33,458 nucleotides of DNA from Pseudomonadota bacterium (GTDB taxonomy: Bacteria > Pseudomonadota > Alphaproteobacteria > Rhizobiales > Xanthobacteraceae), in NCBI GenBank assembly GCA_003576765.1, contig QEVP01000006.1, forward strand, positions 69,116-102,573, given 5' to 3'. This document shows positions 1 through 7,700 of this stretch, piece by piece; positions within the stretch are counted from its first letter, which is position 1; each line of letters starts with the position of its first letter. The notes beneath the pieces were generated by a model, which was not told the origin of the DNA, ran no database searches, and was given only the letters and a program-made list of their open reading frames with translations. A program made the translations under genes and the position numbers.

Positions 1-1
1 G

Positions 2-742
2 GACGAGGTGGTGGTGGTGGACGACCACATCACCGGCGTGTTGTCCGAGCATCAGGCCGGCAAGATGCTGGATATCCCGGATACCGGCATCAAGATGAAA
101 GGCCGGCGCTCGACGCCGGGGCGCTATTTCCAGGTCGCCGAACCCGGCACCGGCTGGGGCGGCACCAACATTTCCGATCCGCTATCGGTGCTGGGGCCGT
201 TCGATCCGAAAGTCGGCCGGCCGGGCTTGCGCATGCTGATGGTCTCGACCACCGGCGAGCACTTTGCCTACTTCACGCTGGACGAGACGCTGCGGCCGGT
301 CGAGGGCGAATTGCCGGGCGAGTTGCAGCTCTCGGTCGAACGCATCCGCGAGAACTGCGAGCCGGCGCTGTGCACGGTGCTGTTCATGGGCGGCGCCGGC
401 GGCTCGCTGCGCGCCGGCGTCACCGACAACCCGGTGCGGCTGACGCGCTCGGTCAAGGACGCGCTGACCTCGGTGACGTGCGGCGGCGCGCCGGTCTATG
501 TCTGGCCTGGCGGCGGTATCACCTTCATGGTCGATGTCACACTGCTGCCGCAGGGCTCGTTCGGCTATGTGCCGACGCCGGCGCTGGTGGCGCCGATCGA
601 GTTCACGCTGCGGCTCGACGACTATGCCGCGCTCGGCGGCCACATGGAGCACGTGCGCCCGCTCGCCTCCCTCAAGGACGGCCCGGAAACCCGCACCATG
701 CTGCGCCAGCGCCGTACCCCCGCCCCGGAGAAGCCGCGATGA
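2..742 (+). CDS. Probable 6-hydroxynicotinate reductase, C-terminal part (5' end outside window)
   Basis: The frame is open from the first bases, so the start lies upstream of the window; about 246 residues are visible. Visible landmarks are VDDHITGVLSEHQAG near the left edge, KGRRSTPGRYFQVA, and GTGWGGTNISDPL. From memory these belong to proteins annotated as 6-hydroxynicotinate reductase. That enzyme uses reduced ferredoxin to turn 6-hydroxynicotinate into 1,4,5,6-tetrahydro-6-oxonicotinate in Eubacterium barkeri. The expected N-terminal iron-sulfur region is not in the window and cannot be checked. The assignment is strengthened by an enamidase homologue at 7701-8894, which performs the next step. 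The gene ends 39 bp before the first AA_synth gene on the same strand, so it probably leads the same operon. The true substrate could be another N-heterocycle. Confidence 0.68.
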   Translation, partial: DEVVVVDDHITGVLSEHQAGKMLDIPDTGIKMKGRRSTPGRYFQVAEPGTGWGGTNISDPLSVLGPFDPKVGRPGLRMLMVSTTGEHFAYFTLDETLRPVEGELPGELQLSVERIRENCEPALCTVLFMGGAGGSLRAGVTDNPVRLTRSVKDALTSVTCGGAPVYVWPGGGITFMVDVTLLPQGSFGYVPTPALVAPIEFTLRLDDYAALGGHMEHVRPLASLKDGPETRTMLRQRRTPAPEKPR

Positions 743-781
743 TCTCCGTTTCCCTTCCTCCGCCCGATCCGGACATCCTCC

Positions 782-1366
782 ATGCCTGACGTCGTCATCC
801 GCAAGCGCTCAACCGTCGTCGAGGACATTCTACACGAAGGCGGACCGCCGGCGGCAACGCCGTACCGGCGCGGCGCGGTTTTGAGCGTGATCCGCAACCC
901 GTTCGCCGGCCGCTATGTCGAGGACATCGCCGGCTTCATGGACGACCTCAAGCCGCTCGGGCTCGACATGGCGCGCACGCTGCTCGCCGCGCTCGGCGGC
1001 GATCCGGCCCGCATCGAGGGCTACGGCAAGGGTGCGATCGTCGGCGCCGCCGGCGAGATCGAGCACGGCGCGCTGTGGCACGTGCCCGGCGGCTACGCGA
1101 TGCGCGAAATCCTCGGCGACGCCAAGGCCATCGTGCCCTCGGCCAAGAAGGTCGGCGGGCCGGGCACGCGGCTCGACGTGCCGATCACCCACATCAACGC
1201 CTCCTATGTGCGTTCGCATTTCGACGCCATGGAGGTCGGCATCACCGACGTCCCGCGCGCCGACGAAATCCTGCTGGCGCTTGTCATGACCACCGGTGCG
1301 CGGGTGCATGCCCGCGTCGGCGGCCTCAAGGCCAGCGACATCAAGGGAGAGGATGGGCTCAGATGA
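782..1366 (+). CDS. AA_synth (DUF1185, PF06684) family protein, copy 1
   Basis: A 194-residue soluble protein with no signal peptide. It starts MPDVVIRKRSTVVEDILHEG and carries NPFAGRYVEDI (about residues 38-48), a glycine- and lysine-rich SAKKVGGPGTRLD segment (about 120-132), VRSHFDAMEV and a C-terminal VGGLKASDIKGEDGLR. These are hallmarks of the family called amino acid synthesis protein, whose biochemical role is not established. The next gene encodes a full-length paralogue with the same motifs, and the stop codon overlaps its ATG (ATGA), so the two are translationally coupled and may form a hetero-oligomer. Position between the ring reductase and an ABC importer suggests work on the imported heterocycle or its opened product. 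That role is inference. The upstream Shine-Dalgarno sequence is weak. Confidence 0.8.
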   Translation: MPDVVIRKRSTVVEDILHEGGPPAATPYRRGAVLSVIRNPFAGRYVEDIAGFMDDLKPLGLDMARTLLAALGGDPARIEGYGKGAIVGAAGEIEHGALWHVPGGYAMREILGDAKAIVPSAKKVGGPGTRLDVPITHINASYVRSHFDAMEVGITDVPRADEILLALVMTTGARVHARVGGLKASDIKGEDGLR

Positions 1367-1947
1367 GCGCGACAATCCGCAAGATCGTCACCGTGGTCGA
1401 GGAAACGCGCCAGGAGGGTGGCCACGACGTGTCGCCGCCGACACGGCGCGCCGCCGCCATCGCCGTGATCGCCAACCCGTTCGCCGGACACTACGTCGAG
1501 GACCTGACGCCCTTGATGGCGATCGGCGAGGAACTGGGCGGCCTTCTGGCGGAACGCGCGGTCGCGGCGCTCGGCATCGAGGGCGGCCGCGTCGAGAGCT
1601 ACGGCAAGGCCGCCGCCGTCGGCGAGGACGGCGAACTGGAGCACGCCGCCGCAATTCTGCATCCGAAGATGGGCACGCCGTTCCGCAAGGTGCTGACCAA
1701 GGGCGCGGCGCTGATCCCGTCCTCGAAAAAGCGCGGCGGGCTCGGCACCGTGCTCGACATACCGCTCGGACATAAGGACGCAGCCTTCGTGCGCAGCCAT
1801 TTCGACGGCATGGAGGTGCAGATCAACGACGCCCCGCGCGCCGGCGAGATCATGGTCGCGGTGGCGGTCACCGACAGCGGCCGGCCGCTGGCGCGCGTCG
1901 GCGGCCTCAAGGCCAGCGAGATCAAGGGCGAGGACGGCCTGCGGTGA
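1363..1947 (+). CDS. AA_synth (DUF1185, PF06684) family protein, copy 2
   Basis: A 194-residue protein, the same length as its upstream paralogue. The frame is open further upstream, but the ATG at 1363 overlaps the previous stop as ATGA and gives a start MSATIRKIVTVVEETRQEGG that aligns with copy 1. Shared motifs are NPFAGHYVEDL, SSKKRGGLGTVLD, VRSHFDGMEV and the C-terminal VGGLKASEIKGEDGLR. The two copies have diverged clearly in the middle: HAAAILHPKMGTPFR here against HGALWHVPGGYAMR in copy 1. This points to different roles rather than a recent duplication. It is followed after 117 bp by the transporter binding-protein gene. Function is unknown; a role in heterocycle catabolism is inferred from the neighbours only. 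Confidence 0.8.
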   Translation: MSATIRKIVTVVEETRQEGGHDVSPPTRRAAAIAVIANPFAGHYVEDLTPLMAIGEELGGLLAERAVAALGIEGGRVESYGKAAAVGEDGELEHAAAILHPKMGTPFRKVLTKGAALIPSSKKRGGLGTVLDIPLGHKDAAFVRSHFDGMEVQINDAPRAGEIMVAVAVTDSGRPLARVGGLKASEIKGEDGLR

Positions 1948-2064
1948 CAGACGGCACCGCGCTCAAAAAAGAGACTGCTCCAACACTGTCCCTTACGCTA
2001 CAACCCTGAGGACAGACGGAGCACCTTGCGGGGTCGCCGATCCCGCCAACAGTGGAGGAGAGGA

Positions 2065-3270
2065 ATGCTACGACGCAACGTGTTACTCGGCGCAGCGCTC
2101 GGTGCGATGCTCGCCGGGCTGGCCGGCCCGGCGCTGGCGCAGGCCGAGATCAAGATCGGCGAGATCAACAGCTATTCGGCGCTGCCGTCCTTCACCATTC
2201 CCTACCGCAACGGCTGGCAGCTCGCGCTCGAGGAGATCAACGCCGCAGGCGGCGTCAACGGCAAGAAGCTGGTGGTGATCTCCAAGGACGACAGCGGCAA
2301 GCCGGCCGAGGCCGTCACCGCCGCCAACGAACTGGTGTCCAGCGAAAAGGTGGTGATGCTGACCGGCACCTTCTTCTCGCATATCGGCCTCGCGGTCAGC
2401 GACTTCGCCAAGCAGAAGAAAATTTTCTTCCTCGCCGCCGAGCCGCTGAGCGACGCGGTGACGCTGGAGAAGGGCAACCGCTACACCTTCCGCCTGCGCC
2501 CGTCGAACTATATGCAGGCGTCGATGCTGGCCGAGGAAGCCGCAAAGCTGCCGGCCAAGCGCTGGGCCACGGTGGCGCCGAACTACGAATACGGCCAGTC
2601 GGCGGTCGCGGTGTTCAAGAAGGTGCTGTCGGCCAAGCGGCCCGACATCGAATGGGTCGGCGAGCAGTGGCCGCCGCAGGGCAAGATCGACGCGGGCCCG
2701 GTGGTGCAGGCGCTGGCCGCCACCAACCCCGAGGCGATTCTCAACGTCACCTTCGGCCCCGACCTCGTCAAGTTCGTGCGCGAGGGCAACACCCGCGGCC
2801 TGTTCAAGAACCGCGCGGTGGTGAGCTTCCTGACCGGCGAGCCGGAATATCTCGATCCGCTGAAGGACGAGACGCCGGAGGGCTGGATCGTCACCGGCTA
2901 TCCCTGGTACGACATCAAGACGCCCGAGCACGACAAGTTCCTGAAAGCCTACCAGGCCAAGTTCAACGATTACCCGCGGCTCGGCTCGATCGTCGGCTAC
3001 GGCACCATGAAGGCGGCCGCCGCGATCCTCGCCAAGGCGAACGCGACCGACACCGAGAAGCTGATCGAGGCGGCCAAGGGCCTGAAGATGCCCTCGCCGC
3101 TCGGCGAGATCTATTTCCGCGCCAGCGATCAGCAATCGACGCTCGGCGCCTATGTCGGCAAGACCGCGGTCAAGGACGGCAAGGGCGTGATGGTCGATTC
3201 GGTCTATCGCGACGGCAAGGATTTTCTGCCGAGCGAGGAGGACGTCGCCAAGCTCAGGCCGAAGGACTGA
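2065..3270 (+). CDS. ABC transporter substrate-binding protein, branched-chain amino acid (LivK/Peripla_BP_6) type
   Basis: A 401-residue periplasmic ligand-binding protein. I chose the ATG at 2065, not the frame opening at 2026, because GGAGGAGAGG (2054-2063) sits directly before it and the new N-terminus is a clean signal peptide (MLRRN, hydrophobic core, ALA-QA cleavage near residue 25). The mature part begins AEIKIGEINSYSALPSF, typical of the family, followed by AAGGVNGKKLVVISKDDSGKP and the GSIVGYGTMKAAAAIL region near the C-terminus. Such proteins deliver amino acids, but family members also bind aromatic and heterocyclic acids. Given the reductase upstream and the enamidase downstream, nicotinate, 6-hydroxynicotinate or a relative is a reasonable guess for the ligand. 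The ligand cannot be read from the sequence. Confidence 0.9.
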   Translation: MLRRNVLLGAALGAMLAGLAGPALAQAEIKIGEINSYSALPSFTIPYRNGWQLALEEINAAGGVNGKKLVVISKDDSGKPAEAVTAANELVSSEKVVMLTGTFFSHIGLAVSDFAKQKKIFFLAAEPLSDAVTLEKGNRYTFRLRPSNYMQASMLAEEAAKLPAKRWATVAPNYEYGQSAVAVFKKVLSAKRPDIEWVGEQWPPQGKIDAGPVVQALAATNPEAILNVTFGPDLVKFVREGNTRGLFKNRAVVSFLTGEPEYLDPLKDETPEGWIVTGYPWYDIKTPEHDKFLKAYQAKFNDYPRLGSIVGYGTMKAAAAILAKANATDTEKLIEAAKGLKMPSPLGEIYFRASDQQSTLGAYVGKTAVKDGKGVMVDSVYRDGKDFLPSEEDVAKLRPKD

Positions 3271-3358
3271 TGGATGACGGCCGGCCGCGCTTGAACGGCG
3301 TGGCCGGCCTTCACCGCAGCCGACCTCTTTCCCGTTCCGCCGCCTGATCGCACTGCTT

Positions 3359-3409
3359 AGCGTTTTCGAGCGATGTGGATCCCGTTTCGCGTGAAGAAAA
3401 CGCGTCAAA
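3359..3409. repeat. Dispersed palindromic intergenic repeat, type A, copy 1
   Basis: The arms GCGTTTTC (3360-3367) and GAAAACGC (3396-3403) are perfect inverted repeats around 28 nt, followed by GTCAAA. The same arms and the adjoining TTCGCGTGAA recur at 7401-7493. I recognise this as a repeat found very often between genes in Bradyrhizobium and relatives. An imperfect second hairpin, GCTTTGCTTT (3422-3431) against AAAAGCAAAAGC (3442-3453), follows directly. The element sits in the 236-bp gap between the binding-protein and permease genes and may fold in the operon transcript. Confidence 0.75.
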
Positions 3410-3506
3410 CGAAACCCAGGCGCTTTGCTTTCGAGTCCATCAAAAGCAAAAGCTCCCACTCATCGCGCCGGCCGCCGGGCCGGGCGTGACGCAGCCCGGA
3501 GTCACG

Positions 3507-5390
3507 ATGAGCTTTTACGTCGTTCAATTCCTCTCGGGGCTGGCCAGTGCGGCGTCGCTGTTCCTGGTCGCCTCCGGGCTGTCGATCATCTTCGGCGTCA
3601 CGCGCATCGTGAACTTCGCCCACGGCGCCTTCTACATGGTGGGCGCCTACCTCGCCTACACCCTGACCGAACAACTGGCCGGCACGTTCGGCTTCTGGGC
3701 CGGCATCGTGCTGGCCGCGCTTGCCGTCGCCGCCATCGGCGTCGTCGTCGAGATGGTGCTGCTGCGGCGCATCTACCGTTCGCCCGAACTGTTCCAGTTG
3801 CTCGCGACATTCGGCCTGACCTTGATGGTCGAGGACCTCGTGGTGCTGATCTGGGGGCCGGACGACCTGCTCGGCCGCCGTGCGCCGGGGATGCGCGGCG
3901 CCATCGACATATTCGGCCAGAACCTGCCGACCTACGACGTGTTCCTGATCGTGCTCGGGCCGCTCGTGCTCGGCCTGTTGTGGCTATTGTTCCGCCGCAC
4001 CCGCTGGGGCATCCTGGTGCGCGCGGCGACGCAGGACCGCGACACCGTGGCCGCGCTCGGCGTCAATCAGAAATGGCTGTTCACCAGCGTGTTCGCGCTC
4101 GGCGTCTTTCTCGCGGCCCTTGGCGGCGCGCTGCAGATTCCGCGCGATGCCGTCAACCACACCATGGACCTGCGCATCATCGTCGATGTGTTCGTGGTGG
4201 TGGTGATCGGCGGCCTCGGCAGCATCACCGGCGCCTTCGTCGCCGCCGTGCTGGTGTCGGAACTGAACGCCTTCGGCATTCTGGTCTTTCCAAAGATTTC
4301 CATCGTGCTGATCTTCCTCGTCATGGCCGTGGTGCTGGTGGTGCGGCCATGGGGTCTGTTCGGCAAGCCGGAGGCGCCGGCGCGGCAGATGCCGGGGCTG
4401 ACGGTCAGGCCGTGGCGGCCGCTCAGCGTCAACGAGCGCCTCGCTTTCCTTGTCCTGCTGATCGCCGCCGCGGCGCTGCCGCTGTTTGCCGGCAACTACG
4501 TGCTGACCATCGGCGCCGAGATCGCGATTTTCGCCATCTTCGCCGCGAGCCTGCATTTCATGATGGCGGTCGGCGGGCTGGCCTCGTTCGGCCACGCCGC
4601 CTATTTCGGCCTCGGCTCCTATGGCGTGGCGATGCTGGCCAAGTTCGCCGGCCTGCCGATGGTGGCCTGCCTGCTGCTCGGCCCCTTGATGGGCCTGATC
4701 GGCGCGGTGGTGTTCGGCTGGTTTTGCGTGCGGCTGTCGGGCGTCTACTTCGCGATGCTGACGCTCGCCTTCGCGCAGATCGTGTGGTCGATCGCCTTCC
4801 AGTGGGTCGAGGTCACCGGCGGCGACAACGGCATGCTCGGCATCTGGCCCGACGCATGGGTGGCAACGCCCGCCACCTTCTACTGGCTGTCGCTGACGGT
4901 GGCGGCGCTCGCGGTCGGGGGCCTGCGCTGGCTCACGTTCTCGCCGTTCGGCTACGCGCTGCGGGCAATGCGCGATTCGCCGTTGCGCAGCGAATCGGTC
5001 GGCATCGACGGCAAGCGCGTGCAATGGGCGGCCTTCGTCGTCGCCGGCACGGTCGCGGCATTGGCCGGGGCGATGTTCGTCTATCTCAAGGGCAGCGTGT
5101 TTCCCGATAACGCCGGCATCGCGCTGTCGGTCGATGCGCTGGTGATGGTGCTGCTCGGCGGCGTCGAGACCGTGTCCGGCGCGCTGGTCGGCGCCATCGT
5201 CTACAAGGCGCTGGCGATCTGGCTGGTGAGCTACACCGAACTGTCGAAGCTGGTGCTGGGCGCGATCATCGTGGTCATGGTGGTGGCCTTCCCCAAGGGC
5301 CTCGTCGGGATGTGGGAGGTGCTACAGGCCCGCTACTGGCCGGGCGCCACCGCCTCCGGCAAGGCCCGGCGCGCGGAGGTCGCGGAATGA
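3507..5390 (+). CDS. ABC transporter permease, LivH-LivM fusion
   Basis: A 627-residue inner-membrane protein in which two permeases are joined. The LivH-like half covers about residues 1-290 (SGLSIIFGVTRIVNFAHGAF near the start, VVVVIGGLGSITGAFVAAVL later, ending RPWGLFGKPEAP). The LivM-like half covers about 310-615 (ASFGHAAYFGLGSYG, LRAMRDSPLRSESVGID, LLGGVETVSGALVG, ending AFPKGLVGMWE). In most systems these are separate proteins of about 290 and 320 residues. Each half has its own group of hydrophobic segments, so one chain can form the whole channel. I chose the ATG at 3507 over an earlier frame opening because the upstream 44 residues are not hydrophobic, lie over a repeat, and GGAG stands 5 nt before 3507. 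The stop overlaps the next start (ATGA). Confidence 0.93.
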   Translation: MSFYVVQFLSGLASAASLFLVASGLSIIFGVTRIVNFAHGAFYMVGAYLAYTLTEQLAGTFGFWAGIVLAALAVAAIGVVVEMVLLRRIYRSPELFQLLATFGLTLMVEDLVVLIWGPDDLLGRRAPGMRGAIDIFGQNLPTYDVFLIVLGPLVLGLLWLLFRRTRWGILVRAATQDRDTVAALGVNQKWLFTSVFALGVFLAALGGALQIPRDAVNHTMDLRIIVDVFVVVVIGGLGSITGAFVAAVLVSELNAFGILVFPKISIVLIFLVMAVVLVVRPWGLFGKPEAPARQMPGLTVRPWRPLSVNERLAFLVLLIAAAALPLFAGNYVLTIGAEIAIFAIFAASLHFMMAVGGLASFGHAAYFGLGSYGVAMLAKFAGLPMVACLLLGPLMGLIGAVVFGWFCVRLSGVYFAMLTLAFAQIVWSIAFQWVEVTGGDNGMLGIWPDAWVATPATFYWLSLTVAALAVGGLRWLTFSPFGYALRAMRDSPLRSESVGIDGKRVQWAAFVVAGTVAALAGAMFVYLKGSVFPDNAGIALSVDALVMVLLGGVETVSGALVGAIVYKALAIWLVSYTELSKLVLGAIIVVMVVAFPKGLVGMWEVLQARYWPGATASGKARRAEVAE

Positions 5391-6181
5391 GCGCGTCCAC
5401 CGCCCCGCTGTTGGCCGTCGAGGGCCTGACCAAATCGTTCGGCGGCGTGCATGCCGTGCGCAACGTGTCGTTCGCGCTCACCGCCGGCGAGATTCTGGCG
5501 CTGATCGGCCCGAACGGCGCCGGCAAGACCACCTGCTTCAACATGCTCAACGGCCAGATCACGCCGGACGCCGGGCACATCCGCCTCGAAGGCCGCGAGA
5601 TCACCGGCCTCGCGCCGCGCGAGGTGTGGCGGCGCGGCGTCGGCCGCACCTTCCAGATCACGGCCACCTTCCCGACCATGACGGTGCGCGAGAACGTGCA
5701 GGTCGTGCTGGTGTCGCACGAGGGGCAGATTTTCAACCCGTGGTGCTCGACACCGACGTTCGCGCTGGCCGAGGCCGACCGCCTTCTCGAGCTGGTCGGC
5801 ATGGGCGGCTTTGCCGAGCGGCCATGCGGCGAACTTGCCTATGGCGACCTCAAGCGGCTGGAACTGGCGGTCGCGCTCGCCAACCGTCCAAAACTCCTGC
5901 TGATGGACGAGCCAACCGCCGGCATGGCGCCGCGCGAGCGCATCGAGCTGATGCGGCTGACCGCGCGCATCGCCCGCGAGCAGAAGATCGGCGTCCTGTT
6001 CACCGAGCACGACATGGACGTGGTGTTCGAGCACGCCGACCGCGTCATCGTGCTCAACCGCGGCATGCTGATCGCCGAGGGCACGCCGGCCGAGGTGCGC
6101 CACGATCCGCAGGTGCGCGCCATCTACCTCGGCGAGGGCCTCGTCTACGACGCGCGGCACCGGGAGGACAGCGCGACATGA
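5387..6181 (+). CDS. ABC transporter ATP-binding protein, LivG-like
   Basis: A 264-residue cytoplasmic ATPase that powers the importer. Walker A is GPNGAGKT (residues 41-48), the Q-loop glutamine is near 90 and Walker B is LLLMDEPTAG (170-179), with the switch histidine in FTEHDMDVVF (H208). A LivG-type insert lies around 110-130. The signature region reads LAYGDLKRLEL (150-160) rather than the usual LSGGQ or LSYGQQ form, so the canonical serine is replaced; I recall this YGDLKR form from a subgroup of transporters with similar gene order. The ATG overlaps the permease stop, and the stop overlaps the LivF start. A frame opening at 5312 inside the permease gene was rejected for that reason. 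Confidence 0.93.
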   Translation: MSASTAPLLAVEGLTKSFGGVHAVRNVSFALTAGEILALIGPNGAGKTTCFNMLNGQITPDAGHIRLEGREITGLAPREVWRRGVGRTFQITATFPTMTVRENVQVVLVSHEGQIFNPWCSTPTFALAEADRLLELVGMGGFAERPCGELAYGDLKRLELAVALANRPKLLLMDEPTAGMAPRERIELMRLTARIAREQKIGVLFTEHDMDVVFEHADRVIVLNRGMLIAEGTPAEVRHDPQVRAIYLGEGLVYDARHREDSAT

Positions 6182-6882
6182 AACTCTCGGTCAACGCGCT
6201 CAACAGCTTCTACGGCCCGGCGCACATCCTGTTCGACGTCGAACTCGACGTCGCCGAGGGCGAGGTGGTGGCCCTGCTCGGCCGCAACGGCGCCGGCAAA
6301 TCCACCACCTTCCGCTCGATCGTCGGCCTCGTCGCGCAGCGCAGCGGGCGCATCGTGTTCGAGGGCCGCGACGTCACGCGCGAGCCGACCCACGCCATCG
6401 TGCGCGCCGGCCTCGGCTACGTGCCGGAGGACCGCCGCATCTTCACCGACCTCACGGTCGAGGAAAACCTCGAGGTCGGCCGCCAGCCCCCGCGCGCCGG
6501 CGCGCCGCAATGGACGCGCGACAAGCTGTTCACGCTGTTTCCCAATCTCGGCGAGATGCGCAGCCGGCTCGGCGGCCGCATGAGCGGCGGCGAGCAGCAG
6601 ATGCTGACCATCGCCCGCACCCTGATGGGCAACCCGTCGCTGGTGCTGCTCGACGAGCCGTCGGAGGGGCTGTCGCCGAAGATCGTCGAACAGATGGCGC
6701 ACGCCATCCTGACCATGAAGAAGGAAGGCGTCAGCATTCTGGTCTCGGAGCAGAACCTGCATTTCGCCCGCCTGATCTCCGACCGGGTGTCGATCATCGA
6801 GCGCGGGCGCATCTGCTATCGCGGCACAATGGAGGAATTGGAAGCGCGGCCCGATATCCGCGACGCGCATCTGGCGGTATAG
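6178..6882 (+). CDS. ABC transporter ATP-binding protein, LivF-like
   Basis: A 234-residue ATPase, the usual LivF size. It carries Walker A GRNGAGKS (residues 35-42), the LivF hallmark YVPEDRRIFTDLTVEENL (81-98), the signature MSGGEQQML (135-143) and Walker B LVLLDEPSEGLSP (155-167), followed by LVSEQNLHFA. It pairs with the LivG-like subunit to form the ATPase dimer under the fused permease. Unlike its partner it has a normal LSGGQ-type signature, so the two ATP sites may be unequal. The ATG at 6178 overlaps the preceding stop (ATGA). It is the last transporter gene; the MarR gene begins 48 bp later on the same strand. Confidence 0.94.
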   Translation: MKLSVNALNSFYGPAHILFDVELDVAEGEVVALLGRNGAGKSTTFRSIVGLVAQRSGRIVFEGRDVTREPTHAIVRAGLGYVPEDRRIFTDLTVEENLEVGRQPPRAGAPQWTRDKLFTLFPNLGEMRSRLGGRMSGGEQQMLTIARTLMGNPSLVLLDEPSEGLSPKIVEQMAHAILTMKKEGVSILVSEQNLHFARLISDRVSIIERGRICYRGTMEELEARPDIRDAHLAV

Positions 6883-6930
6883 GAGGAGGCAGATCGTGCG
6901 CCCGGCACGGGAGCGCACACGCAACGGATC

Positions 6931-7386
6931 ATGACCAAAACACCCACGAGACGCCGCTCCCGCCCCGACGCGCCCACCGTCTACCGCCTTGACGAGCAGG
7001 TCGGCTTCATCCTGCGCCAGGTGTCGCAACGCCATTCCACGATCTTTGCCGCGCGCGTCGGCACGAGCCTGACGGCAATGCAGTGGGCGGCGCTGGCCAA
7101 GCTCGCCGAGACCGGGCCATGCTCGCAGAACCAGTTGGGGCGGCTGACGGCGATGGACGTCGCCACCATCAAGGGCGTGATCGACCGCCTGACCGCGCGC
7201 GGCCTGACCGAGACGGCGCGCGACCCCGACGACGGCCGCAGGCTCAGCGTGCGGCTGACGCGTGCCGGTCAACAGGCGGTGGACAAGCTGACGCCGGCCG
7301 CGCTCGCCGCCAGCGACGAGACGCTGGCGCCCCTCTCGGCCCGCGAACGCGCCACCTTTACCACGCTGCTGACCAAGCTGCGGTGA
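6931..7386 (+). CDS. MarR-family transcriptional regulator
   Basis: A 151-residue winged-helix protein. The basic N-terminal tail (residues 1-14) is followed by dimerisation helices, an HTH near 65-90 (SQNQLGRLTAMDVATIKGVIDRLTARGL) and the wing RDPDDGRRLSVRLT (97-110), which is diagnostic of MarR proteins. These repressors commonly respond to small aromatic ligands; in Pseudomonas putida the nicotinate-degradation repressor NicR is a MarR protein. Position directly behind the transporter operon and beside enamidase makes it the likely regulator of this locus, perhaps released by the heterocycle or an intermediate. That role is inference. A candidate target is the palindromic region before enamidase (8924-8989). 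The Shine-Dalgarno sequence is weak. Confidence 0.92.
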   Translation: MTKTPTRRRSRPDAPTVYRLDEQVGFILRQVSQRHSTIFAARVGTSLTAMQWAALAKLAETGPCSQNQLGRLTAMDVATIKGVIDRLTARGLTETARDPDDGRRLSVRLTRAGQQAVDKLTPAALAASDETLAPLSARERATFTTLLTKLR

Positions 7387-7400
7387 ACTTTATCCCCAAG

Positions 7401-7493
7401 AGCGTTTTCAAGCGAAGTGGAAGCCGGCCTTCGCCGGGCCATAGCCGGCTTCGGCCAGGCGGCGGCCGGTTCGCGTGAAGAAAACGCGTCAAA
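7401..7493. repeat. Dispersed palindromic intergenic repeat, type A, copy 2 (enlarged core)
   Basis: The same arms as at 3359-3409: GCGTTTTC (7402-7409) and GAAAACGC (7480-7487), with TTCGCGTGAA before the right arm and GTCAAA after it. The core between the arms is 70 nt rather than 28. The extra bases are GCCGGC-rich and could fold on their own, as if a second palindrome had been inserted in the loop. It lies just after marR, 15 bp past its stop, between convergent marR and the enamidase gene. Confidence 0.75.
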
Positions 7494-7564
7494 ATAATAA
7501 TCTGAGGCACCGTTTCTGATTTATCGAGAAGCTCTAGAGTCTACTCCGATCATATCCAAACACC

Positions 7565-7653
7565 GTCATGGCCGGGCTTGTCCCGGCCATCTACGTCTTT
7601 ATTCTGGAATCGTCGCCAAGACGTGGATGCCCGCGACAAGCGCGGGCATGACG
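7565..7653. repeat. Dispersed palindromic intergenic repeat, type B, copy 1
   Basis: It begins GTCATGGCCGGGCTTGTCCC and ends GGATGCCCGCGACAAGCGCG followed by GGCATGACG. The outer ends GTCATG/CATGAC and the inner ACGTCTT/AAGACGT are inverted repeats, so the whole unit can fold into one long hairpin. A second copy is at 27677-27764. I recognise this pattern as a very common element between genes in Bradyrhizobium-type genomes. With the type A copy just before it, it fills most of the 314-bp gap (7387-7700) between convergent marR and enamidase genes; no gene is visible there. It could help end transcription from both sides. Confidence 0.8.
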
Positions 7654-7700
7654 TCGAAGAGCACGGCCACACCTCTGATTCAAACCAGTCAAAACACACC

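Noticed and set aside
2083..3459. Long minus-strand frame antisense to the binding-protein gene.
   Set aside because: Arg/Leu/Gly-rich shadow sequence; the plus strand has a clear signal peptide, ribosome site and family motifs.
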